This document shows positions 1-7,452 of a DNA stretch of 64,000 nucleotides, piece after piece (the stretch's first letter is position 1; every line of letters starts with the position of its first letter). The stretch lies in the NCBI GenBank assembly GCA_040383485.1, contig JBEIDK010000001.1, positions 11,784-75,783 on the forward strand, in the 5' to 3' direction. The DNA is from JBEIDK01 sp040383485 (GTDB lineage Bacteria > Bacteroidota > Bacteroidia > UBA4408). Both the position numbers and the translations under genes were made by a program. Below the pieces are notes generated by a model that did no database searches, had not been told where the DNA came from, and saw only the letters and a program-made list of their open reading frames with translations.

Positions 1-505
1 GTAAAATTATACTCCCTAAATAGGATTTATTATCAATTGGTTGTTCAATTAATCCCATATCAAAAACAGAGTCAATGCTTACTAAATTAACAGTTTGCTC
101 AAGGTTTTGATACGCAGTATAATTGGCATAAGTAAGGTCTTGTCCGCCACCAATAATAATTGGAATAATATTTTTTTTTATTAAAAAAGTTACAATATTG
201 GATAGTACATAGTAGGTATCTGATATTTCGAACCCCTGCTGAACATTTCCTAAATCAGCAATTTCAGATATTCCTGAATGTTTAAATAAAGAATACAGAT
301 ATTCTCGGATTTTATCAGGAGCTTTTTCTGAGCCTTTATTATTAATACTCTTTCTGCCTTCACAAACCCCTATAATGACGAGTTTAGTATTTGTCAAGTC
401 TGGAAATTTTTTTGATGTATGAATATTTAAACTACTGCCTAGTTGAGAGGATTGGAAATGAGTAAATAACTCATCAGAAATTGGCTGTAAAATTTGTAAA
501 TCCAA
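1..505 (-). CDS. Arginase/formimidoylglutamase-fold protein (C-terminus beyond window)
   Basis: The open frame runs off the left edge; about 168 N-terminal residues are visible. The fold family is suggested by the segment IIPIIIGGGQDLTYANY followed by VNLVSIDSVFDMG, which matches the arginase/agmatinase/formimidoylglutamase superfamily as it appears in Bacteroidota. Start: the only usable codon is TTG at 505, because no in-frame ATG lies between it and the upstream stop near 540. In catalytic members the metal site uses GG(D/H)H and DAHxD motifs. Here the corresponding places read GGGQD and SIDSVFD, so histidine ligands are not visible and catalytic activity is doubtful. It lies 48 bases downstream of odhB on the same strand and may be cotranscribed with it. 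Product name is by family resemblance only. Confidence 0.7.
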   Translation of the reverse strand, partial: MDLQILQPISDELFTHFQSSQLGSSLNIHTSKKFPDLTNTKLVIIGVCEGRKSINNKGSEKAPDKIREYLYSLFKHSGISEIADLGNVQQGFEISDTYYVLSNIVTFLIKKNIIPIIIGGGQDLTYANYTAYQNLEQTVNLVSIDSVFDMGLIEQPIDNKSYLGSIIL

Positions 506-553
506 AAAAATAGTATTTAGTATTAATTTAAAATGTAATTAAGAATAATAAAA

Positions 554-1807
554 TTAAAGGCCTAAAAGTACTTCACCGGGTTCTTTACCGCCAAAAAGCA
601 TTTTTGTAGGGTTTTCAAGCATTTCTTTTACCTTAACTAAAAAACCAACAGACTCGCGACCATCTATTATTCGATGGTCATAGCTAAGTGCTACATACAT
701 AATAGGACGAATTACAACTTGACCATTTACAGCCATTGGTCTATCAACCACATTATGCATTCCTAAAATTGCACTTTGCGGAGGGTTAATAATTGGAGTG
801 CTCATCATGCTACCAAACACTCCACCATTAGTAATTGTAAAGGTACCTCCACTCATATCATCTAAAGTAATTTTATTATCTCTTGCTTTTAAGGCAAGCC
901 CTTTAATTGCGCCTTCAATTTCGGCTAAACTCATTGCTTCTGCATTGCGCACAACAGGCACAACCAAACCTTTAGGTGCACTTACGGCAATTCCAATATC
1001 GCAGTATTTATGGTATACAATTTCATCGCCATCTATCATGGCATTAACAGCAGGAAAAAGCTGTAAAGCTTCTGTTACAGCCTTAGTAAAGAAACTCATA
1101 AAACCAACATTAACGCCATATTTTTCTTTAAACTTATCTTTATACTTACTTCTTAAATCCATTATTGCACTCATATCTACTTCATTAAAAGTAGTTAGCA
1201 TAGCGGTTTCATTTTTTACAGAAACAAGTCTTTGTGCAAGTTTCTTGCGAAGGGGAGTCATTTTATTTTTCTCTACTTCACGAGAATTAGTATATGGAAC
1301 AACAGTTGGAACATGCGCAAATCCTTTCGCAAGCAAAAGATTGACATCGTTCTTGGTAATTCGTCCGTCTTTACCTGTGCCCACTATTGCATTTGCTGGA
1401 ACATTTTTCTCATCCATTATTTTTTTTGCAGAAGGAGAAGGGGTGCCAGTTGCATATGTTTTTTCCTGAGTATTAGAGGGATGTACAATAGCTTTTTCGG
1501 CTTCCTTAACTTCTTTTTTTGCAACATCCTTTATTGGTTCCTTTTCGATTTGCTTACCAGCTGGTTTAGCTCCCTCTGTATCAATATTACAAATAATAGA
1601 ACCTACTGCTACAGTATCGCCTTCGTTTGCTAGTGCTTTAAAAACACCCGAATTTTCGGCATTAACCGTTAAGGTTGCTTTGTCACTATCTATTTCACAT
1701 AACTCATCATCTTTTTCAACATAGTCACCGTCTTTCTTTAACCAACGTGCTATTACTACCTCTGAGATTGATTCACCAGGACTTGGTACTTTTTGTTCAG
1801 CTATCAT
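554..1807 (-). CDS. odhB: 2-oxoglutarate dehydrogenase E2, dihydrolipoyl succinyltransferase
   Basis: E2 core of the cytoplasmic 2-oxoglutarate dehydrogenase complex (TCA cycle); it transfers the succinyl group from lipoyl-lysine to CoA. At 417 residues it has the usual length with a single lipoyl domain. Residues 1-75 form the lipoyl domain, with the lipoylated lysine K43 in [12 protein letters not shown] charged, lysine- and glutamate-rich linker follows. Residues about 122-160 are the E3/E1-binding domain ([15 protein letters not shown]...[11 protein letters not shown]), and residues about 190-417 are the acyltransferase domain ending with SYDHRIIDG, where H378 and D382 are the catalytic pair. 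This motif set favours the succinyltransferase over the acetyltransferase. The E1 gene (odhA), often upstream in this phylum, is not adjacent; the neighbour upstream is a divergent DUF3467 gene. Confidence 0.96.
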   Translation of the reverse strand: MIAEQKVPSPGESISEVVIARWLKKDGDYVEKDDELCEIDSDKATLTVNAENSGVFKALANEGDTVAVGSIICNIDTEGAKPAGKQIEKEPIKDVAKKEVKEAEKAIVHPSNTQEKTYATGTPSPSAKKIMDEKNVPANAIVGTGKDGRITKNDVNLLLAKGFAHVPTVVPYTNSREVEKNKMTPLRKKLAQRLVSVKNETAMLTTFNEVDMSAIMDLRSKYKDKFKEKYGVNVGFMSFFTKAVTEALQLFPAVNAMIDGDEIVYHKYCDIGIAVSAPKGLVVPVVRNAEAMSLAEIEGAIKGLALKARDNKITLDDMSGGTFTITNGGVFGSMMSTPIINPPQSAILGMHNVVDRPMAVNGQVVIRPIMYVALSYDHRIIDGRESVGFLVKVKEMLENPTKMLFGGKEPGEVLLGL

Positions 1808-1828
1808 GTCATTAATTTATAAGGGTTG

Positions 1829-1836
1829 TAAATGTA
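1829..1836 (-). promoter_or_regulatory. Candidate -7 box of odhB
   Basis: On the minus strand this reads TACATTTA, one mismatch from the Bacteroidota -7 consensus TAnnTTTG, about 20 bases before the odhB start. No clear -33 TTTG partner was recognised. Confidence 0.4.
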
Positions 1837-1941
1837 TAAATTATCCATAACTAAGTTAAAAATTCTTCATTTTTTTGAATTTTAAATTCATTATTTTTTA
1901 TTTAGTTTGCAACTTAAATTTTTAATTAAAAAAAAAACAAA

Positions 1942-2259
1942 ATGGAAAATGAAACACCGCAAGAAGGGCAAATAAATATTGAACTTAGTGAAGAGGTAGC
2001 TGAAGGGGTATATTCTAACTTAGCAATCATAACACATAGTAATTCAGAGTTTATATTAGATTTTATAAGATTGGTGCCAAATGTGCCAAAAGCAAAAGTA
2101 AAGAGTAGAATAATTTTAACACCGCAACATGCTAAGCGCTTATTAATGGCTATGCAGGATAACATAAAAAAATACGAGCAACTTTATGGAGTTATAAAAG
2201 AAGGCGAAATGCCCCCAGGTTTACCAATGAACTTTGGCGGTCCAACTGCTCAAGCATAA
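1942..2259 (+). CDS. DUF3467 domain protein
   Basis: A 105-residue cytoplasmic protein without signal peptide or membrane segment. Its core, INIELSEEVAEGVYSNLAII followed by SEFILDFIRLVPNVPKAKVKSR and a helix with TPQHAKRLLMAMQDNI, matches the DUF3467 family, which is widespread in Bacteroidota. The C-terminal tail is rich in proline and glycine (MPPGLPMNFGGP), as in other family members. The function is not established. The ATG at 1942 follows an A10 tract that can serve as an A-rich translation enhancer. The gene is monocistronic: it diverges from odhB and is closed by a strong hairpin terminator directly after the stop codon. In other genomes of the phylum this gene often follows rpoC; that context is absent here. 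Confidence 0.88.
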   Translation: MENETPQEGQINIELSEEVAEGVYSNLAIITHSNSEFILDFIRLVPNVPKAKVKSRIILTPQHAKRLLMAMQDNIKKYEQLYGVIKEGEMPPGLPMNFGGPTAQA

Positions 2260-2261
2260 AT

Positions 2262-2290
2262 AAAAAGGTTGCAAATTTTGCAACCTTTTT
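2262..2290 (+). terminator. Rho-independent terminator after the DUF3467 gene
   Basis: Perfect 13-bp stem AAAAAGGTTGCAA / TTGCAACCTTTTT with a 3-base loop (ATT), followed by further T residues. The A-rich left arm and T-rich right arm make it usable from both strands. Confidence 0.88.
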
Positions 2291-2351
2291 TATTTAGAAA
2301 CCTATCTATAAATTTAATATTATCACGAAAGCAGTGAAAAAGAATATAATT

Positions 2352-3110
2352 TCATCTAACCATTTCAACTCTTTGCGATTGTAAGAAACGAATTACATTT
2401 TCCATGTTTAATTCATCTTGTTTATATTCTCCAATATTTAAACTGCATACAAAACTCCATACTTCGAGAATATTTTTGGAATGATATAAAAATGGTTGAT
2501 AATATTTATTGTCTGAATGAAACTCAAAAACGTCATTCAGTTTTTCTTTTTTTCTCTTTAGTCTTTTATAAACTATGCCATCTTCCTTTGTGAGTACAAT
2601 ATATGTTTCTCTATCTTTAATTTCTTTTATATCTTCTATATATTTTCCAATAATTATTGTTCCATCATTAAATGGGGGCATTGAATCACCTTTTATTGCA
2701 AATGCTCTATGTTTACCAACAACTTTGAATGGCAAAGTCATAGATGGCAGTTTGCCAATAAAGTCAGGATCTGAATAACCTCTTGCATAACCTGCCAATG
2801 CTTTGGCTTGAATTACCTCAATAATATCTTCATTGTTGCTGTCAATTTGAACAGGAAACAACAATCGATTTTTACCTACTTTTATTAAACTATCTGGGCT
2901 AGTTTTAGCCAAGTTACCCTTAATTAGTACATCAATTGATAAATGAAAATAATCAGAAATACTCGATAGTAAATCATATGGAGGTTCTGCCCTTCCCTCT
3001 TCATAAGAACCCAATCTAGAACGCGTGATGTTGAGTTCGTTTGCTAACTGTTCTTGAGATAATTTTTTATAGTCTCTTAAGATTTTTAAGTTTAAAGCTA
3101 TGTTTGACAT
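2352..3110 (-). CDS. XRE-family repressor with LexA-like S24 peptidase domain
   Basis: Transcriptional regulator of the CI/LexA type. With the ATG at 3110 it has 252 residues: an N-terminal helix-turn-helix (LKILRDYKKLSQEQLANELN...RSRLGSYEEGRAEP), a linker, then an S24 domain. The S24 part shows a possible Ala-Gly autocleavage site (ALAGYARG), the nucleophile region KGDSMPPF (serine) and the general-base lysine region GIVYKRLKRK. Self-cleavage in response to DNA damage or another signal is known for this family but is inference here. I prefer the start at 3110 to the upstream ATG at 3143. The 33 bases between them form a cluster of inverted TACTAAA/TTTAGTA half-sites that looks like an operator, and homologous XRE proteins begin close to the helix-turn-helix. 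It is divergent from the SiaC-like gene. Confidence 0.85.
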   Translation of the reverse strand: MSNIALNLKILRDYKKLSQEQLANELNITRSRLGSYEEGRAEPPYDLLSSISDYFHLSIDVLIKGNLAKTSPDSLIKVGKNRLLFPVQIDSNNEDIIEVIQAKALAGYARGYSDPDFIGKLPSMTLPFKVVGKHRAFAIKGDSMPPFNDGTIIIGKYIEDIKEIKDRETYIVLTKEDGIVYKRLKRKKEKLNDVFEFHSDNKYYQPFLYHSKNILEVWSFVCSLNIGEYKQDELNMENVIRFLQSQRVEMVR

Positions 3111-3140
3111 TACTAAAATATTTAGTACAATAATACTAAA
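3111..3140. promoter_or_regulatory. Overlapping palindromic operator of the XRE/S24 gene
   Basis: Three half-sites alternate in orientation: TACTAAA (3111-3117), TTTAGTA (3121-3127) and TACTAAA (3134-3140). They form two overlapping perfect inverted repeats with spacers of 3 and 6 bases. The block abuts the start codon at 3110. That the regulator binds here is inferred from the position and symmetry. Confidence 0.6.
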
Positions 3141-3187
3141 CATTATGGCAAAAACAAATTGATTATTTTTGAGTTTATTTTAAATAT

Positions 3188-3200
3188 TTTAGTACATTAG
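3188..3200 (+). promoter_or_regulatory. Extra TTTAGTAC half-site overlapping a candidate promoter for the SiaC-like gene
   Basis: TTTAGTAC recurs at 3188-3195, outside the main operator cluster. It overlaps TACATTAG (3193-3200), one mismatch from the TAnnTTTG -7 box. A TTTG at 3168-3171 lies 21 bases upstream and could be the -33 element. If real, the XRE regulator could control the divergent gene at 3270. A second, perfect TAAATTTG lies at 3258-3265, only 4 bases before the ATG. Confidence 0.35.
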
Positions 3201-3269
3201 AAAACGACTCATGTTTACAAAAACCAACAAAAAAATAGATTTATTCATTTAAAATAATAAATTTGCTAT

Positions 3270-3653
3270 ATGGTTGAAAATTTGAATATTAAAGGTACCG
3301 AATATACCCCTGAAATATACTTACAAACAAATGGCAAATTATTGTTGAAAGGAATTTCAACTCCAAGTAATAGTTATTCAATCTATCGCCCAGTTATAGA
3401 CTGGTTAGATAATTTCAAACTAGCAAAACCTGAGGTTATTAAGCTAATCTTTCAACTTGAATACATAAATACTTCTACTAAAAATATGCTTTTACAAGTC
3501 ATTCAAAAATGTAATTCATTTAAAGAAATTGGCAGTGAGGTAGAGATTATATGGCAATACGATGTTGAGGATGAAGACCAGTTAGATTTGGGTCATATGT
3601 TAGAATCTATCGTTAGATGCAAATTTAAATTTGTTGTTATAAAAGTTGAATAA
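3270..3653 (+). CDS. SiaC-family regulatory phosphoprotein (DUF1987)
   Basis: A 127-residue cytoplasmic protein matching the SiaC/DUF1987 family: EYTPEIYLQTNGKLLLKGIS, the acidic IDWLDNF region, then the diagnostic LEYINTSTKNMLLQ with the conserved NTS/T phosphorylation site, followed by WQYDVEDEDQLDLG. In Pseudomonas, SiaC is phosphorylated by the kinase SiaB, dephosphorylated by the phosphatase SiaA, and activates a diguanylate cyclase. Whether that circuit exists here cannot be seen, because no siaA, siaB or diguanylate cyclase gene is adjacent. The gene diverges from the XRE/S24 repressor across a region with shared operator half-sites, suggesting repressor control. It converges with sufS, with only 4 bases between stop codons and no terminator. 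Confidence 0.82.
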   Translation: MVENLNIKGTEYTPEIYLQTNGKLLLKGISTPSNSYSIYRPVIDWLDNFKLAKPEVIKLIFQLEYINTSTKNMLLQVIQKCNSFKEIGSEVEIIWQYDVEDEDQLDLGHMLESIVRCKFKFVVIKVE

Positions 3654-3657
3654 ATTT

Positions 3658-4884
3658 TTATTTAAGCATAGCAATACATTTCTTTAAGCCCTCAACAAAA
3701 TAATCAACCTCCAACATAGTATTATAAATTGCAAAAGATGCCCGAACTGTTCCTTGCAAATTAAAATATTGCATTAATGGCTGAGTGCAATGATGACCCG
3801 TTCTTACTGCAATGCCCATCTTATCTAAAAGCGTACCTAAATCAAATGGATGAATACCATCTACTACAAATGATAAAACTCCTGCTTTGTGGTTAGATGT
3901 TCCTATTATTTTTAATCCTTCAATATCGCTAATTTTTGAAACTGTATAATCTAGCAATTGAACCTCGTGTTTAAAGATATTTTCTATACCGATTTCATTT
4001 ATAAAATCAATAGCTGAGCCTAATGCAATGGCACCAGAAATGTTAGGTGTACCAGCTTCGAATTTTAATGCCCCTTCAACATATTCAGTTTTCTCAAAAC
4101 TCACTGATTTTATTATTCCACCTCCTCCTTGATAAGGAGGCATTAAATCAATAAATTTCTTCTTTGTAAATAATGCGCCAATACCAGTGGGGGCGTATAA
4201 TTTATGTCCGCTAAATACATAAAAATCGGCATCCAAATCTTGTACATCAACTTGTTTATGAGGAACAGCTTGTGCTCCATCAACAAGTACTACAATATTG
4301 TTTTGGTGTGCTTTCTTTATTATTTCTTTTATGGGATTAATTGTACCTAAGGTATTGGAAACATGAGTGATAGCAATTAATTTTGTTTTCTTATTAAATA
4401 ATGAATATAGGTGCTCTAAATCAAGGTCACCGTTATCTAAAATAGTGGCAATTTTTAGTTTCGTTTTCTTACGTTCACACAACAATTGCCATGGAATAAT
4501 ATTACTATGGTGTTCCATAGTAGTTAATATTATTTCGTCATCTTCTTTTAAAAAAGTATCCCCATAACTCGCAGCAACAATATTTATACCGTCAGTTGTG
4601 CCCTTTGTAAAAATAATTTCCTGAACACTTCCTGCATTTAAAAAATTACAAACCTTTTCACGTGCCTTTTCATATTCTGCAGAAGCCTCTTGAGAGAGCG
4701 TATGCACTCCTCTATGTACATTACTATTTGTATGTGAATAATAATAGCTGATTGAGTTGATTACAGATAAAGGTTTCTGGGAAGTTGCTGCGTTATCAAA
4801 ATAAACTAGAGGCTTTTTATTTACCTCTCTTTTCAAAATTGGAAATTGCTCACGAATGACATTTATGTTTTCTATTGTATTCAT
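3658..4884 (-). CDS. sufS: Cysteine desulfurase, SufS type
   Basis: PLP-dependent enzyme that takes sulfur from cysteine for Fe-S cluster assembly by the SUF pathway. It is 408 residues, the normal length for class II desulfurases. Visible features are the N-terminal YFDNAATSQKP, the PLP-lysine K228 in FSGHKLYAPTGIGALF, and the persulfide cysteine C366 in RTGHHCTQPLM. The sequence RxGHHCxQP is typical of SufS and separates it from the IscS/NifS-type enzyme at 51007. Its ATG immediately follows the feoB stop codon, so it is the third gene of feoA-feoB-sufS. Placing a desulfurase behind ferrous iron uptake implies joint expression of iron and sulfur supply under iron limitation. The other suf genes (sufBCDE) are not in the window. 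Confidence 0.94.
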   Translation of the reverse strand: MNTIENINVIREQFPILKREVNKKPLVYFDNAATSQKPLSVINSISYYYSHTNSNVHRGVHTLSQEASAEYEKAREKVCNFLNAGSVQEIIFTKGTTDGINIVAASYGDTFLKEDDEIILTTMEHHSNIIPWQLLCERKKTKLKIATILDNGDLDLEHLYSLFNKKTKLIAITHVSNTLGTINPIKEIIKKAHQNNIVVLVDGAQAVPHKQVDVQDLDADFYVFSGHKLYAPTGIGALFTKKKFIDLMPPYQGGGGIIKSVSFEKTEYVEGALKFEAGTPNISGAIALGSAIDFINEIGIENIFKHEVQLLDYTVSKISDIEGLKIIGTSNHKAGVLSFVVDGIHPFDLGTLLDKMGIAVRTGHHCTQPLMQYFNLQGTVRASFAIYNTMLEVDYFVEGLKKCIAMLK

Positions 4885-7023
4885 TTATTTTAAAAGATTA
4901 AAAGCTGCATAACTTGCTAGGTAAGCTAAAGCACCCATATAAAGAAATTGGAAAAGTGGAATTTTCCAACTTTTAGTTTCTCTGTACACAACTGCAATTG
5001 TACTCATACACTGCATTGCAAATGCATAAAAAAGCATTAATGATATTGCAACAGCAAAAGTATATGATTGTTCGCCAGTATTAGGATTCTTAGCAATCCT
5101 CATCTTCTCTCTAATATTCTGGGTGTTTTCTTCATTAGCACCTACGCTATAAATTGTAGCCATAGTTCCAACAAAAACCTCTCTAGCGGCAAATGATGTT
5201 ACCAAACTAATTCCTATCTTCCAATCAAAGCCCAAAGGCTCAATAATTGGCTCTAATGTTTTGCCCATAACACCTGCATAAGAATATTCTAATTTTTTAG
5301 AGGCCAATTCATTTCTTAAAATGGTTACTTCAGCATTTGAATTAGAATTATCTAATTGAGAAATTTTATGGTTATATTCTTTTTCAAGTTGTTCAAATTT
5401 ATTGTTGGGAGCAAAAGAGGCCAAAAACCAAAGTATAACTGATACTGCAAGAATTATCTTTCCACTTTCAAAAAGAAAAACTTTTACTTTTTCAAGAATT
5501 GTTAATCCAACATTTTTCCACCTAGGTTTTCTATAAATAGGCATTTCCATTATAAAGTAGCTGGCTTCTTTTGATTTTAAAAAGTATTTAAACACAAACG
5601 CGGAACCAATTGCAGCAAAAAAACCTACTAAATAAAGAGACATTAACACTAATCCTTGCAAATTAAAAAATCCAAACATTAATTTACTTGGCACAGCAAG
5701 TGCAATTAAAAGTGTATATACTGGCAAGCGGGCACTGCAACTCATTAATGGAGTTACGAAAATAGTTAGTAGTCTTTCTTTGTAGTTGCTAATAGTTCTT
5801 GCTCCCATTATAGCCGGCACTGCGCAAGCAACCCCGCTTATAAGCGGAATTACACTCCTTCCGTTTAATCCGTATCTCCTCATAGCTTTATCCATTATAA
5901 AACTAACACGAGACATATAACCGGTATCCTCTAGAATTGAAATAAATGCAAATAATAGTGCTATTTGAGGAATGAAAATAACTATACCACCAAGCCCAGC
6001 TAATATGCCATTGATGAATAAATCAGTTGCAATACCCTTAGGTAAAATTTCTAATAACCAAGAAGATAAATTTGAAAATCCTGTTTCAATTAACTCCATT
6101 GGTAAAGCCGCAAAAGTAAATATAGCCTGAAAGACAGTGAATAAAATAAATAAGAAAATAATATATCCCCAAACTTTATGCATAAAAATATCATCAAGCT
6201 TTTTTGTTAGAGGATTGTTAAGTTTTGGACGCGAAACAGTTTGAGAGATAATATTAGTAAGTTGCCTATAACGTTCAATACTCTCTAAAGCCTGCAATTT
6301 TTGTTCGGAGGTATTATTTAATTCTAATATATTTTTAATCTCTTCACGTTTCTCAATATTATGACTGTAATAAGTAATATTATGCAAATTATTTGCAACA
6401 ATAAACGAAGCAAAAACACAATTTGCTTGCAAGGCATTGCTGATATCTTTAATAACCCTTTCCTCTAGTTTATCAATTTCAACAATGTTTTGAGAAGATG
6501 CCTTAATTTTATTTTGCAACGCACTCTTTAATTCTTCTATTCCAATACTTTCGCGAGCATTCATGGCTACTACAGGAACGCCAAGCAACTCTGATAGCTT
6601 ATCAATATTAATTTCTACCCTATTTTTCTTTGCAAGGTCTACCATATTTAAAGCTAGAACAACAGGTATTTTAAGGTCGATTACTTGACTGCATAAGAAC
6701 AAACTTCGTTTTAAATTAGTAGCATCTGCAACTACAATGGTAACGTCAGGAAAATCATCGTGATTTGAATTACATAATACTTTAACAGCCACTTCTTCAT
6801 CTATTGACTTTGGAAAAAGACTATACGTGCCTGGCAAATCAAGAATTTTAGCTTCAGTTTTATCTGGTAATTTAAAGTAGCCAACTTTTTTATCAACAGT
6901 AATACCTGGGAAATTTCCTATATGTTGATTTAGCCCTGTTAATGAATTAAATAGGGAAGATTTACCCGTGTTAGGGTTACCTATCAAGGCAATCTTTAAT
7001 ATTTTATCGCTTGAAGAATTCAC
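4885..7023 (-). CDS. feoB: Ferrous iron transport protein B
   Basis: Inner-membrane GTPase-coupled Fe(II) permease of 712 residues. The N-terminal G domain shows G1 GNPNTGKS (15-22), the switch region NFPGITVDKK, G3 DLPGTYSL and G4 NMVD. A guanine-dissociation-inhibitor-like helical segment follows (about 165-270). The membrane part has two Gate repeats with conserved cysteines, in SGVACAVPAIMGART and LMSCSARLPVY, plus the C-terminal segment FAAREVFVGTM. A charged 50-residue insertion (KFEQLEKEYNHKISQLDNSN...) lies between transmembrane segments, as seen in many Bacteroidota FeoB proteins. It lies 3 bases downstream of feoA and directly upstream of sufS. Assignment is firm. Confidence 0.97.
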   Translation of the reverse strand: MNSSSDKILKIALIGNPNTGKSSLFNSLTGLNQHIGNFPGITVDKKVGYFKLPDKTEAKILDLPGTYSLFPKSIDEEVAVKVLCNSNHDDFPDVTIVVADATNLKRSLFLCSQVIDLKIPVVLALNMVDLAKKNRVEINIDKLSELLGVPVVAMNARESIGIEELKSALQNKIKASSQNIVEIDKLEERVIKDISNALQANCVFASFIVANNLHNITYYSHNIEKREEIKNILELNNTSEQKLQALESIERYRQLTNIISQTVSRPKLNNPLTKKLDDIFMHKVWGYIIFLFILFTVFQAIFTFAALPMELIETGFSNLSSWLLEILPKGIATDLFINGILAGLGGIVIFIPQIALLFAFISILEDTGYMSRVSFIMDKAMRRYGLNGRSVIPLISGVACAVPAIMGARTISNYKERLLTIFVTPLMSCSARLPVYTLLIALAVPSKLMFGFFNLQGLVLMSLYLVGFFAAIGSAFVFKYFLKSKEASYFIMEMPIYRKPRWKNVGLTILEKVKVFLFESGKIILAVSVILWFLASFAPNNKFEQLEKEYNHKISQLDNSNSNAEVTILRNELASKKLEYSYAGVMGKTLEPIIEPLGFDWKIGISLVTSFAAREVFVGTMATIYSVGANEENTQNIREKMRIAKNPNTGEQSYTFAVAISLMLFYAFAMQCMSTIAVVYRETKSWKIPLFQFLYMGALAYLASYAAFNLLK

Positions 7024-7026
7024 TAT

Positions 7027-7257
7027 CTATGCAATCAATTTTACTTTAACTGTGGCTGCTTCCTTTTTTCTTAAACTGAGAACATATCCATCAATTTCGA
7101 TAGCAATAGGGTCGCCTGCTGGAGCAATTCTAATAAGCTTAACTATTTCACCTGGTGTACAACCCATTTCTAATATTTTTAATGAAAGTGATAAATCACT
7201 GAAACTTTCTATGCTTGCAGATTCTCCAAGCTTCAATTCTGATAAGGACTTCAACAT
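7027..7257 (-). CDS. feoA: FeoA-family protein
   Basis: A 76-residue SH3-like cytoplasmic protein that supports FeoB. It shows LKLGESASIESF, LEMGCTPGEIVKLIRIAPAGDPIAIEIDGYVLSLRKKEA, the normal FeoA pattern with the conserved G(M/C)xPGxxV and RxxEA-like end. It is the first gene of the feoA-feoB-sufS operon; the next start is 3 bases after its stop. The ATG is separated by only two bases from a perfect 7-3-7 palindrome that probably controls the operon. Confidence 0.95.
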   Translation of the reverse strand: MLKSLSELKLGESASIESFSDLSLSLKILEMGCTPGEIVKLIRIAPAGDPIAIEIDGYVLSLRKKEAATVKVKLIA

Positions 7258-7259
7258 TA

Positions 7260-7276
7260 TTTAGAATTATTCTAAA
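7260..7276 (-). promoter_or_regulatory. Palindromic operator before feoAB-sufS
   Basis: TTTAGAATTATTCTAAA is a perfect inverted repeat (arms of 7, spacer TTA). It lies between the candidate -7 box (7290-7297) and the feoA start codon. A further ATTTAGA half-site follows at 7280-7286. Position and shape suit an iron-responsive repressor of the DtxR/IdeR or Fur type; the form resembles DtxR-like TTAGG/CCTAA sites more than the classic Fur box. The identity of the regulator is inference. Confidence 0.55.
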
Positions 7277-7289
7277 TTGATTTAGATTG

Positions 7290-7297
7290 CGAATGTA
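7290..7297 (-). promoter_or_regulatory. Candidate -7 box of the feo operon
   Basis: Minus strand TACATTCG, one mismatch from TAnnTTTG. The same octamer occurs before the aconitase gene (37822-37829). It places transcription start about 5 bases upstream of the palindrome, so a bound repressor would block initiation. Confidence 0.45.
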
Positions 7298-7452
7298 GTA
7301 AAAAAAGAAAATATTAATCCATAATTTAATTGATGTTGTTTAAATGATGGAAAATAGCAATGAATTATTAGTTACATGATGAAAAAATAGGTTAAAAAAG
7401 CAAAGCTATTTTCCTTATTATTGCAACTTATAAAAGTTAAAAAAATTGGAAT

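Noticed and set aside
798..1633. Long plus-strand ORFs inside odhB
   Set aside because: They are antisense shadows of a highly conserved gene; no family signature.
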